DNA from: Entoloma clypeatum
Lineage: Eukaryota > Basidiomycota > Agaricomycetes > Agaricales > Entolomataceae
DNA length: 64,000 bases
NCBI GenBank assembly: GCA_963565915.1
Contig: OY751486.1
Location: forward strand, 5,580,001-5,644,000
Reading direction: 5' to 3'
Made by a program: the position numbers and the translations under genes. Shown one piece after another: positions 52,636 through 63,700 of the stretch. Numbering within the stretch: the first letter of the stretch is position 1; each line of letters opens with the position of its first letter. Below the pieces are notes generated by a model, which did no database searches, was not told the DNA's origin, and saw only the letters and a list, made by a program, of their open reading frames with translations.

Positions 52636-52646
52636 TATTCAAACTG
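52636..52646 (+). promoter_or_regulatory. El3 primer-binding site (self-priming)
   Basis: TATTCAAACTG begins 3 nt after the LTR and is exactly complementary to CAGTTTGAATA at 52380-52390 in the LTR. This is a third unrelated sequence with the same self-priming geometry. Confidence 0.7.
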
Positions 52647-52678
52647 CCACTCGCTTATCCATATTTCAAATTCCAGTT

Positions 52679-53278
52679 ATGGCAGCCCACACCACTCAGA
52701 ACTCCCATGCAGCAGCAGCCGTGGCAGAAGCTTCAAACCTGCAGGACACCAGGGCATCATTTCTACATATGTTCCAAGATCTTTCCGCAGAACCCAAACC
52801 TGACCCCATATCTCCGACACCACATTCCCGAACACCTCAGACATTGGGACCTCCGATCCCTGAAGGATCCTGTCATTCCCACAAATCTCCGACTTCTCCT
52901 TTCGATGACAACAATCCTTTCCGTCGCAAGCAAACTCCAAACCTCGCCGAAGCAATTATGCTTATGATGCAGGAGCTCCGATGTAGAGAGACTCCGAAAA
53001 CTCCGAAAAAGAAGTCGAAGGAACCCGACACTTTTGACGGTTCTGACTCTCGGAAACTCACCAGTTTCCTCGCACAATGCACACTATATTTCCAAAACAA
53101 CCCCGCCTTTGACGACGATGATAACAAAGTCAGTTTCGCTCTGTCGTACCTCCGAGGAACCGCGCTCGAATGGTTTGAGCCCACCCTCTTGGGAGAGTCT
53201 GACAACGACTCTGTCTGGTTGGACGACTGGTCCACCTTTGTGCACATCCTCCGATCCGACCGGAGAAGCAGAGGATAG
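52679..53278 (+). pseudogene. El3 Gag, N-terminal half
   Basis: 199 codons from ATG 52679: an Ala/Pro-rich start, then KEPDTFDGSDSRKLTSFLAQ and SFALSYLRGTALEWFEPTLL, a capsid region typical of gypsy Gag. It stops at 53278 soon after WLDDWSTFVHILRSD. The capsid C-terminus and zinc knuckle are missing. Confidence 0.8.
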
Positions 53279-53399
53279 CCTGGATCACCTTCGGATGTGC
53301 GACAGTCAGAAGATCGTACGTTACAACATGGACTTCAAACGTCTTTCTGCTCGCACGCAGTGGGATGATGGCGGGCTCTGATATCGGTACTATACCGGT

Positions 53400-55270
53400 T
53401 TAGCACGGCCCCCAAAGTAAACTATGACACCCACGATAAGGAACTTCTTGCCATCTACAAAGCATTTAAAATTTGGCGCCATTACCTGGAAGGCTCCGGT
53501 ACTCCGATTGACATCGTTACCAACCACAAAAATCTCGAGTGTTTTGCCACCACCAAAGTTCTTTCACGCCGACATGTCCAATGGTCGGAATACCTTTCTC
53601 AGTTCAACCTCTTCATCCACTTCTGCCCCAGCCGATTGGGAACTAAACCCGAATCTCTAACTAGACGTTGGGATGTCTACCCTAAAGGGGGAAATAGCGA
53701 CTACATCAACATCAATCCGACCAACCTCCGACCAGTCTTTTCGCAAGAACAGCTCTCCGCTTCAGTTCACGCAACTCAACTCCTTGAGCCTGTCCTCCAT
53801 GCAACCATTATCATAGACACAGACAAGCTCCACCATGACATACTCACAGCACTCCCTTCCGACACTCTTTATAACACTCTTTCCAAAGATCCTAAACCCC
53901 ACTGGTCTCTCAACTCCGATGGTTTCCTCTGACATGACGATCAGATATATGTTCCTGACTCCGACAACCTCTGACTTTGAGTCCTACAGCACAAGCATGA
54001 TCACATGCTTGCTGGACACCCAGGTCAGAACAAAACACTCAGTCTCATTTAGCACGACTACACCTGGCCCAGAGTACGAGATTTCGTCAAACACTATTGC
54101 AAGTCATGTACTACTTGCATGTGATCAAAGCCACAAAGACACAAGCCTTACGGCCTACTCAAACAGCTTCTGATCCCAGAATGTCCTTGGAATTCTATCT
54201 CAATGGATTTCATTGAGACCCTTCCGACCTCTGACAACTTTGACTCCATCCTCGTTATCATTGACCGATTAACGAAGCAAAGTATCTTCATTCCGACAAC
54301 CATTCACTGCACCTCTGAAGACCTTGCCATACTCTTCGTATCACATGTCTTCTCTAAACACGACGTCCCCAAACATGTCACCTCTGACCGCGGCCCCGAA
54401 TTCGTCTCCCGATTCTTCTGATCTCTCGGAAAGGCTCTAAACATGACCCTCCACTTCACAAGGCGATGGCCAAACCGAACGCACTAACCAGACCCTCGAA
54501 CAGTACTTGCAGATATTCTGCAACTACCAACAGGACAACTGGTCCGCTCTCCTTCCAATTGCGGAGTTTGCGTACAACAATGCACCTAGTGCTACCACTG
54601 GCATATCTCCCTTCTTTGCTAACAAGGGTTACCATCCGAACATCACTGTTCACCCAGAACGAGACCTTGCCTCTTCCCGAGCCTGATCCTTCGTGACCGA
54701 CTTAGATGAACTTCACCAAGAACTGAAATCCACCATCTCTGACGCTCAACAACGTTACCAAAAGTCCTCCGACAACAATCAGATCACAGCTCCGACGTTC
54801 TCTGTTGGACAACAGGTTTTTGTCAAAGCACAGTTCTTCCGCACAACACGCCCATCCAAGAAACTCTCAGAAAAGTACTTGGGACCATATGAGATTATTG
54901 CACAACCCGGCACACACTCCTTTACCCTCCGACCCCCCAACACATTCCGCGGAGTTCACCCCGTCTACCACGTCTCCATGCTTGAACCCGCAACTCCAAA
55001 CACCATTCCGAATCGGACCCAACCTCCGCCTCCTCCGATTGACATTGATGAAAACTTGAGTACGAGATTGCTGAAATTGTCGACTCAAAGATCGACCGAC
55101 AACGTAGCTGCAAGCTACTATATTTTGTCCGTTGGTTAGGATATGAAAACACTGATGAAGAATTCTCTTGGCTACCAGCCAATGAACTGGAAAACGCCCC
55201 CGAGCTTGTCTCCAACTTTCATTCCGCTTATCCCAACAAACCGGGTCCGCTCACGTCGCTCTGAAACAAG
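53400..55270 (+). pseudogene. El3 Pol remnant: RNase H, integrase, chromodomain-like end
   Basis: Pieces in several frames: NYDTHDKELLAIYKAFKIWR (RNase H), then [57 protein letters not shown] and [20 protein letters not shown] (integrase core), RPSKKLSEKYLGPYEI and GVHPVYHVSMLEP (integrase C-terminus), then a chromodomain-like reading up to about 55240. Multiple frameshifts and stops are present (for example near 54420, 54475 and 54690). Protease and RT are absent. Not translatable as a unit. Confidence 0.8.
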
Positions 55271-55291
55271 AAAAACAAGTACTATTACTAT

Positions 55292-56266
55292 CTACTTAGT
55301 ATGTTGTTTCTTGTTTGACAGACCCTCCTCCTTGTCTGACTCCTCCTCTGACTCCGCCTTCTCTGATGGCTCCGAAATCGACATGTCGGAATCGTCCGAC
55401 AGCTCCGGCAACTCCAACCTCTTCCTATTCACAAGATCCTTCCTTATCCTCCTCGCGATCCTCTTCTCCAGCCTTAACTCATGCATCTCCTCCCTCATAT
55501 CCATCTCCGACTCTGACCCTTCCTCCGACACCTCCAGCGACTTGGGTTGATACTCGGTGTTCACCGAGCCTTCGACTGCTGTTAGCAGTCGCCTCACCTG
55601 CCTCGTCTCTGCCAGTATCATATTGAGGACACCCAAGACGGTGTCCTCCGACCCACTCTCCGACGGCATCTCCGACGCCTTTTTCTTCCCCTTAATCACC
55701 TTCACCGTTTTCTTCACCTCCTTCACCTCCGACTTTCCCTCCGACGCTCCGATCTTGCACTTCTTCTTGTCCTTGACACAACCCTTGCAGGACGACTTAT
55801 TCCTAAAACAAAAGGTTAAAACAGAAGAGACGAACCAAAGAAGAACTTACTCATTGTGTTCGCATTCGACGCCCTTCACATTGCACCTATCACAGGCGCC
55901 GACCCCGACCCCGACTCCCGACCCCTCTCCGACCGTCGCCGTCACCTCCTCTACCTTCCTTTTCTTCGTCACCTTCTTCTTCTTCTCTGCCTGCGGCCCC
56001 CCCGACCCCTTGCTCACTGCGTCTTGCGCAGTGGCCACTTCATCAACCCTCTTCTGAGCTGCCAGCTCCGACGCCTGACACATCTCCTCTGCTACCTGCA
56101 TCTCCTCCGCTAACCGCGCCGCCTCTGCAGCCCTCTCTTCCTCTGCTCTCTGCTCCTCCTCAGCCTTCCTCGCAGCCTCCTCCTCTGCTGCTCGCTTCTT
56201 CGCCTCCACCTCCATGAGCTTAGCCTGCAGCGCCTCCATCTCCTTTTGAAAATCGGTTGCCGACAT
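55292..56266 (-). CDS. El3 antisense gene: coiled-coil zinc-cluster protein
   Basis: Two exons on the minus strand, 56266-55851 and 55802-55292, with a 48-bp GT-AG intron. The joined frame is 927 nt (308 residues). Residues 1-90 are a charged coiled coil (MEALQAKLMEVEAKKRAAEE). Then comes a Cys-rich cluster split by the intron: CDRCNVKGVECEH and SSCKGCVKDKKKC, spacing C-X2-C-X6-C...C-X2-C-X6-C, like a fungal zinc-cluster domain. The C-terminal part is Glu/Ser-rich with a further helix (LRLEKRIARRIRKDLVNRKR). It lies opposite to gag-pol, between integrase and the 3' LTR. Perfect exon phase suggests it is intact while gag-pol is ruined. Function is unknown. Confidence 0.7.
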
Positions 56267-56430
56267 ATTGAGGTTTTTTCAGAAGAGTTTAAAACGAAAA
56301 GAGAATGGGGGAACAAGAAGAAAGAACCACTCAGACGGTATTTTCAACCAACACATCACATGACGCAGTTCACACGCACCGACCACCTAGGTCCTTAGGC
56401 CTCATGGGTTCGGCCCTAAGGGGGAAATAC

Positions 56431-56926
56431 TGTTACATTCTGATCAATTCCGATGATTTCCAACCAATCCCGACACCTCCGACACCTGCGACATTTTGAC
56501 TAATACTTATTATGCATACTTACTGTTATGAATCTCGTTACTACGTACATTACTTACATCCGACCATTTTACTTATGTTAAGCATCTCCGACAGCCACTC
56601 GTTATCCAACTCCGACGAAGCCACATGTCCTCCAACATAGTATTTAAACTTATGTAGAATCATGTATTAGCTTCAGTTTGAATATCAACTTAGATTCGAC
56701 ATCTTACCTCCCGTCCTCTTTCCGACTCTTAACTTGAGTCCGACCTCCGACCTCCAATCCTCCAATCCTCCAATCCTCCGAAATAAGGACACCAACGTAT
56801 TAGTGAGGGCGCAACACACAAGTTGAAGCCAAGTCCTTGCCCCTACGTCGCACGTGCTCCGACCACCCTCCGACCCTCCGATGTGTCCAATGTAGCTCCG
56901 ACGTTTTTGTCGATCAGTTCTTAACA
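56431..56926 (+). repeat. El3 3' LTR
   Basis: Similar to the 5' LTR with several substitutions and small indels (496 versus 489 bp), so El3 is clearly older than El2. Confidence 0.9.
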
Positions 56927-57459
56927 GAGAACTCACCACTAGGCCTCAGAGTCTACCTGTGTCAGAACCTCTCCAGCTTCCTGTTGCCGCTCCTGCCCGC
57001 CCTCTGTCCATTTTTATGAGCACAGGTCCATCAGGACCACCACCGCCTTGCGGGAAGGGATTGCCGACCATAGATACGGCCCCAGGTGGAAGCTCATCTG
57101 AGCTCAAATCTCATCCATTCACGGTTGCAGCCGCCCCAGCAACTTGTTTGGGGAGAATCCGCAAGACAAGGGACCTTGGAATGCTCTCAGTCTGTACCTG
57201 TGGTGTTACCGTTGAGGAGAGGGAAATCGGTGATGGGACCGACGTTATAAGATGCAAAAGAGTGGGCTGTGAAATGAGATGGGTGAGTCAGTGTTGAGCC
57301 TCAGTTGCAAAGACTTATTTGTTGTTTGTTCTTTAGTATCACTTGAGTTGTGTCGATCTTGAGTATCCCACAGCAAATTGGGCATGTGACGCATGTGAAT
57401 CAGACGTGCGGGGAGGAAAACGGCATCGCACCCAACGTCGAGGAGAAGATGGGCTTTAG

Positions 57460-58430
57460 TGTCAGTTCCATCGCAGAGCTTCTGCTTCCGGTCTTTCCAT
57501 ATTTGGTAATTATGTCACGTGTTAGTCAGTTAGTCTGTCCTATTCGACGTTAAAAAAAAAATCGACCCCAGGTCTTTTTCTAAATTTGTGAGACCCCCTT
57601 GTTCCCTTCTGCCTATCCTCTTACACTGCCGACGGTTGATAAGTCTCTCCACACCTATCACGGGAAGGCATTGGCTGTTTTGTCTGATGGCAGGAGGAGA
57701 TCTTTGATCCAGCTCAGGTGCCTGAGTGAATCCTCCCAGGTTTGTGCCGCATTTACTTTCAGCGAGTCATTGATAGGGGCATCATGCACAGGTTACAATC
57801 AATTCTACTCCTCAGCCTACGACATCTCTTCTTTGCAAAGGCCTGCAGCTGTTTGCTGCTGTACTTATGCTTCTCCCAACTTATGTTTCCTTCCTTCCTC
57901 GCATCTGCTCTCTTGTCCACATCTTCCTCTTTGACCCCTTCTCTCCGTTCATGTGACTCCTGTATGGACCCCACTATTGGTGAGCACTGTTCTGTGCCAT
58001 ACCACACACTAACAAAGAGCAACAGAAGACATGCACAAGAGAACATAATGGCAGTAGGCAACACAGCAGAATGGCAGGACACAGGTGAAGGGCAGGACAT
58101 GCGCAAGAACGGTGGGACATCCGGATGGCCCGGGATGGGGCATGAGGGATGTGTGACAATGCATTGCCAAGGGACATATTGGGCAGGGGGACTTGTCTCC
58201 AGTGGGACACGGCAAAAGGGCGGGACAGGTTTGAGAATGGTGGCATGGCACGCGGGCAGTGGGGAGGGATACTGAGATGGCCAAAGCAGAAGAACACTGG
58301 GACATGCACAAAGTGGGACATATGCAAGGTGTGGGGGCGCGAGGAGCATATATACAAGTGGGATGTTCATGCATTTTTGAATGAAGGCCGGATGCTAACC
58401 AACACATTATCTGGTTTCGTATCATAATGT
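57460..58430. other. No gene recognised; GGGACA-rich stretch
   Basis: 58060-58340 contains many GGGACA and GGGACAT words spaced 15-30 bp apart, giving overlapping ORFs on both strands. No domain is seen. Confidence 0.45.
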
Positions 58431-61400
58431 CTGTTTTCTCATCTTCTCATGGCACTCAAAGATAAGAAAAACCAAGCATGAGGACTGATTGATGAGTATG
58501 GCTTACTAGGTTACTATGATGATATGGCAGTTCTATGTTACAAAGTATTACAAAGCTATGGCTTGCTAGGGCACTACAATACTAAGGCAGTTCTATGTTA
58601 CAAGGCTACATCTTTCTACATCTTGCTACGGCCCTAAGTTACATTACATGTTTGGGAGTGTTTGCTACAGTTTGCTACTGGCCAAATCAGAGTTTGCTGA
58701 TGATACCCTACCAATTCTTCACCTTGTCCTCCACGCAAAATACGAAGCGCAGAGTGCCCCTGCATATAAACATCCTGACTCACTCTTGTACGCATCTATC
58801 CATGTGTTATGGATTTGAACGCCTATTACTATTTATATTATGCTTTCCATCTTTTGTTGCACTTCTCTCTGAATCCTATCCTATGATGGTTCTTGGATGC
58901 TTGATACAAGAAAATTTGTCTGACTCCATCACTAGTGCCATGGCTGCAACCTCCACCTCATCCATCATGGGTCCACTAAAACAATTCATCCCCATCTACC
59001 AGTTCATCTTGATCACCTTTGCTGGCAGCCGGCCAGACAAAGAAGCACCAGATGTGCATGTTAAATTGCTATCACAAGTTGAGGACATGTTGATGGCGAT
59101 GTCCACCTGATTATCACATCCGCAAATCTGGCTCAACCTCCCTCCATGTCCAAATCATTCTTTGTCTATGCCCCTGCTAGTTGGCAACATCAGGTTCCAC
59201 TACATTGACCTCCATCATGGCGGCCTGCACACCACGCAGAGGTTTTGGATCTCAAGCTGCGTGATGGTGTGACTTATCTTTTGTAGTGTTTTATTGGCTT
59301 TGTTGCTGACTCTCATACTTTCTTTTATCTCTCTTTTGCTAGCCTTGCCTATGGACTATACAGATTCCCTTATCCAAGATGCACATGTCACAATACCCAT
59401 TCCAAACCACCTTAAACCTCAACTCCACAAGTTCTTGTGGCAGATTATCAAGGGCTCCATTGATCCTGGTCTTGATGTCATCTCATTTTCATGTGATGGC
59501 ACTGAAACAGAGTGAGCAGTCCAGCGAAGCCTTGTACAACAAGCTTCTCGTCAGCTGATTCAGATTACAGTGAAGAGACCCCAAGTCTTGAGCAAATTTC
59601 TTTTGCAAGACCAACATGTCCTTTCAGAACAGTCTGGGATTCAATAACAGGGGCTCAAGGCAACATGAGATGGTCTCTTTTCTGGCAACTCACTGCTTGT
59701 GTTGGGAAACCTTTTTGTGCAATTCTGAGCTACCAAGAGGGCTGATTCATCTTTATATCATGACATCAAAAAATTTGATCGGTGGAACAGTATTTTGTTG
59801 ACATGTGGAAGGACTATACCAATTTTGAAATTCCCGCCATTTCCTCTCCTGAGAGTATGTCAACATCATCCCCTGCCTTGTCAATGGCTTTATCTTCCTC
59901 ATCGTGATCCATTGAGATTATGTTTACAGCACATTCCCTTTGCTTTCCTGGTTTCATTCAACAGAAGCTTGCGAGCATATTTTGAAATAGCTCGATAGCT
60001 CGCCAAGGATCTCACTAGATGGATTCTGTTTATATTCTACAAAAATTGGCTATCAAAGTTTGTGAAGTGGCACTCAATGAACACAAGAGGGATTCAGAGA
60101 TGAGCGACAGTCAGATAAAGATATGATCTGCAGCCAGTGTGCAGATGGACATAAGGCTTCACATTGACAAGTCAACCTTCAAGCTGGTGGTGTGCGCTTC
60201 TGTGGAAGATGTGTCTGCTTTCGCTGGCCTGAGGAAGGAAGGGCGTCGGTGGTTGAGGGTTATCTTGCTTGTGCACTATTAGCTGAGGGGAGATGGCACC
60301 AATGTGAAAGGCAGGGGATACTTACTCACTGTGGATCTGAACTGATGACTTGCCTGTGGCAATGTTGCGTGGTTGATTTGCCTGAGCAGATCAACCAAAA
60401 TTTCCCATCAGATTCAATCCTTCCAGGGTCCTAACCACCACTACCTCCAGACAGCCATGGAGCCCCACCTTTACATGCTCACCCGCCTCAAATATTACAC
60501 CGAGGAGCACCCTCTCGACCTACAGTCATCCACCACTCTTTGAGACACCATCTGTTAGCAACGCCAACACAAACCCAGTTCTTGCTAGAGAGAAAACACA
60601 GGAAGGAAGAGAAAAGGCTTAAAAAGAGGTTTGAGGTGGTAGAGACCAGCTCAAGACTGGAATTCCATATTCCTTCCTAACTTATATACTACTACTAAAC
60701 ATGTGGTATAAATGAGGACAATCCGTGGTCTGCTGATGTAAACTACTGTTGTGGTACTCAACATGCATCTTCCATGATGTACTGTGCTTTACTGTGCATC
60801 TACCATGCCATGTCCATGTGTCTGGATAAGATGAGATTATCTACAATCAGATAAGAGAAGATGAGATAAGATAAGGGAAACGATGGAAAAGTGTTCGTAA
60901 CACCATCAGTCAATAATACAAATGGCTTTGGATGCCTCCCTGGCCACTTTTTGTGCTCAGACTTTTTGCAAGACTCTAATGTTATGCTCTATATCAGCAT
61001 TTCCACAAAAAGCTATTGATCTATTTGGAGCTATTTTGCTCATCACTAGATAACAAGTCCAACTAGCCTGAAGACTTGATTAGTCATTCATTCATTATGA
61101 AAGTGCTAGAATACATTACAGATGATGTACATAATGATTACAAAAGTAAGCCCAATACCATTGAGAACAAGAAAAAACCATAGTCTTTGGTCTCTTGGCG
61201 ACATGTTCAGATTCATCATCCGAGGATGGTGCTGTGCTGGCATCATCTCAACACTGCCCTAGTGATCAATCTGACCTAGATTATTGAACTTGTGATTATT
61301 GAATTATTTCAGGCTAGTAGGCACTAGTACTAGCCCGAAATAGCCCCACTAGCCAAATCTGTAGGAATCATGATGTAGCTATCCACAACTCCAGCTGCAT

Positions 61401-62036
61401 GTCAAGAATCTGATATAACATCGAATAATCAGACAATTTATAGCTGTTTCAAAGCTAATTCAAAGCTAGAGGCCCTGTTAAAAAAGGTTTTGGAGGTTTT
61501 TTGGTGTCAAATTGTTGGATAGACAAATAATGAAAAGAATGAGAATAATATGTATCAAGTGAAAGAGCTATGCTATCATGTGGTATGAAGGGAGATTGCG
61601 CAAGAGGTGAGATTGAGAATATCACACATCACAGTTACCCAATGGAGAAAGCCCATCTGAAGCTTCATCACAACACCAGCTTGAGAAACATACTCCCAGA
61701 CCAAGAAAACCAGCAAACAGCGAATCTGACAAGGAAGACAAAGAAAACTTTGCGAACAATGATGGAGAGGACACCAAAATGGATGATGATTAGATTAGAT
61801 AGTATCCAAATATAGAATTTCATTGTGTCTGATGTGACTGTCTCATTGAATGGTGGTTCATTGATAAAGATAATTTGTACTGATCCTCAGATCCTTCAGT
61901 GAATATATTCATTGTCTACAGATCTTGATGAGACAAGATACATGAGTCATTCCTCCAAACAAAAATATAGCCCAATTTTTTCAGGGTAAACCAGGTTCTG
62001 AATCTGAGACTCAAATCAAAATCTCTGTCTCAAAGA
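58431..62036. other. Degenerate AT-rich DNA with short ORFs
   Basis: Several ORFs of 60-170 codons (58595-59110, 59294-59515, 60192-60434, 61570-61815) have no domain I recognise and are separated by stops in all frames. Stretches near 59520-59960 read like a decayed transposon ORF broken by stops, but no family can be named. Confidence 0.4.
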
Positions 62037-62135
62037 CACAGCACAGGATTCAAAATTTAGCCTTTGCAAATGATATTGATAAAGGGTTTGCGAAGTAATA
62101 ATTTGCAAAGGCTAAATTTTGAATCCTGTGCTGTG
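62037..62135. mobile_element. 99-bp perfect inverted-repeat element (MITE-like)
   Basis: The 35-bp arm 62037-62071 (CACAGCACAGGATTCAAAAT...) is exactly reverse-complementary to 62101-62135, with a 29-bp spacer. AGA flanks both sides (62034-62036, 62136-62138), a possible 3-bp target duplication. CAC...GTG termini plus a 3-bp duplication suggest the CACTA/CMC group. No coding capacity. Class assignment is inference. Confidence 0.65.
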
Positions 62136-63139
62136 AGAGCGGTGGATGACTGTATGGGTGGTACGAGAAGGTTTTCACTGGGCGTTAGTTGACCATTCTG
62201 CCGCTATCTCGGAACACTATGAAGGCCTGGATTGGCTTCTTGTGTCTGTTCATGCCCCCCATTTATTTCAATAGACTAACAATTTGGATAGGTCCAGTTA
62301 TCATCTGTCCAAATTGGCTCCTGAAGGCCACTACACTTTATGCCATCGATCAAAATGGGATGCCATTTGCAACCATCCACCATTTCGGCGGGACAAGGAC
62401 CGAACTCTTCGACACAGCGACAGTGGAAGGATATCTTGGCTGCCAGATGAGAATTTTCTACCATCAATCTCATAGACAGTGCGTTGAATATTTTGGAAAT
62501 TGTCACTTGTTGACCACATTTCAGCAAGTGGGCCTATAATTGGCCACTCAGTGGCCCACTTCCTGCGTGCCTGGCTCGCCGTTTGGTTGCGGGATTTCTT
62601 GTGGGGTGGGCATGCAATCAATACCACCATCAGATTGTGGATCTATTGCGCACTTAGATTGGCTGATCTGTGTATAGCCTAGTTACAAGTTTCTTTTGTA
62701 GTATAAATGTGCAATTGTCTGTGTAATTGCCTCCCAGCTATATTCACAAGCTAATTGTTCGCTTTATTGTGAAGCCGGATCACAACCAATCATGCAATCA
62801 AAACAAAAAACCAAGAAAGTAATTAAATTGCATGTTTCGCTGTGCCACGGGCGAATAGACCAATACCCAATGTAGTTATGAGTATTTTTGTGAGACCCAC
62901 TCCCAGGTTGACTCCCAGTCATTTGCACTTATTTGTGTGAGACGGCTGGGAACTGCCGTGCAATGTCCCCTGCCAGCTGTGTGTGAAAACGGTGTGTCGT
63001 CTTGCTACGATGATCCTCCTCTCCGTTCGTGATCGCACTAGCAGGGTTCGACGGGAGATGCGGGGGCCGTTGGTATGGGTATGGCCAGGTCAGCCACTCC
63101 CGTTATCTGTGCTTTTGAGACTACATTGCACTTCCTAAT
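62136..63139. other. No gene recognised
   Basis: Overlapping ORFs at 62189-62539 (plus) and 62331-62630 (minus) have no recognisable domain. The rest is AT-rich with stops in all frames. Confidence 0.4.
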
Positions 63140-63700
63140 TTCATACCTTAGACTTCAACGGCCATCGCCTAGGGATTGAACAAGAAGGGCGATGAATCTC
63201 AGATCATCGTTTACGAGTTCGGTGGTGGAACTCCCGATGTCTCCTGAAAGTCGGCGCTGCCGATAAGGGAAGGTAAGTGTCGGATATTATTTCAAGGCCA
63301 AAAGCATTACTATCAAGAACGAGAAGGGTCGTCTCAGCCGGGAGGAGATCGAACACATGGTCGCTGAGGCCGACTCGAGGTTTGCCGAGGAGGACGAGGC
63401 TCATCGCAAACACATTGAGGCCCTCAACTCCCTTGCTTCATTCGCCTACGGCCTCAAGACTCAGCTCGGTGACCAGGAGGGTTTTGGCGGCAAGATCCCC
63501 GACGAGGAGAAGAAGACCATCCTCGCCACCACCATCAAGGAGACTGATGAATGGATTGACGAGAAGGGGAAGTTGGCTGGTATGTTTCGTGACATCGCGG
63601 CCCACGTCGGTATCCCGTGCATCTTCCATTCCACCATCTCATTGTTACTAACCTCGGCCGATAAGATCAACCTCGACGGAAGCACGCCGGAGCCTGGATG
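63140..63700 (+). pseudogene. HSP70 (BiP-like) pseudogene with internal deletion
   Basis: HSP70 chaperones fold proteins using an ATPase and a substrate-binding domain; BiP is the ER form. A piece of the ATPase domain (TAIA-stop-GLNKKGDESQIIVYEFGGGT, 63150-63246) has TAG at 63170-63172 where Tyr is expected and a TGA at about 63244-63246. After a gap the frame 63290-63700 gives the end of the beta substrate domain and the helical lid: ITIKNEKGRLSREEIEHMVA, EALNSLASFAYGLKTQLGDQ, GKIPDEEKKTILATTIKETD. The lid resembles BiP more than cytosolic Hsp70. Most of the ATPase and substrate domains between the pieces is missing. A dead partial copy. Confidence 0.8.

Larger units (their letters stand above)
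52144..56926 (+). mobile_element. El3: internally deleted Ty3/gypsy element with antisense gene
   Basis: LTRs 52144-52632 (489 bp) and 56431-56926 (496 bp), TG...CA ends and target duplication GAGAA (52139-52143, 56927-56931). The internal part keeps the 5' half of gag, a piece of RNase H, a frameshifted integrase with chromodomain-like end, then an antisense gene. Protease and RT are deleted, so it is non-autonomous. It sits in an intron of the zinc-finger/PHD gene. Confidence 0.9.
51630..57459 (+). pseudogene. Zinc-finger/PHD-like gene interrupted by El3 in an intron
   Basis: Exons 51630-51647, 51706-52103, 56950-57282 and 57337-57459. Exon 2 encodes a finger VLCPDCKTLVHVSAVGIKNF with a later C, then a basic stretch and an acidic region (DENENEDPMGNDGMEDGG). 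Exon 3 is Pro-rich, then starts a PHD-like domain (VCTCGVTVEE, VIRCKRVGCEMRW). Exon 4 completes it (YHLSCVDLEY, WACDACES). The third intron begins GTGAGT at 52104 and ends CAG at 56949. Without El3 it would be about 63 bp. One base appears to be missing in a T-run near 51900, since the finger and acidic parts are in different frames. Such finger/PHD proteins often accompany Agaricomycete transposons. Function is unknown. Confidence 0.6.

Noticed and set aside
58009..58425. Overlapping ORFs in the GGGACA-rich stretch
   Set aside because: Both strands are open because of the simple repeated word; Cys/Pro/His-rich readings without domain order.
58595..59110. 171-codon plus ORF with hydrophobic stretches
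   Set aside because: Starts at a non-ATG codon, no domain or conserved pattern, and lies in AT-rich decayed DNA.
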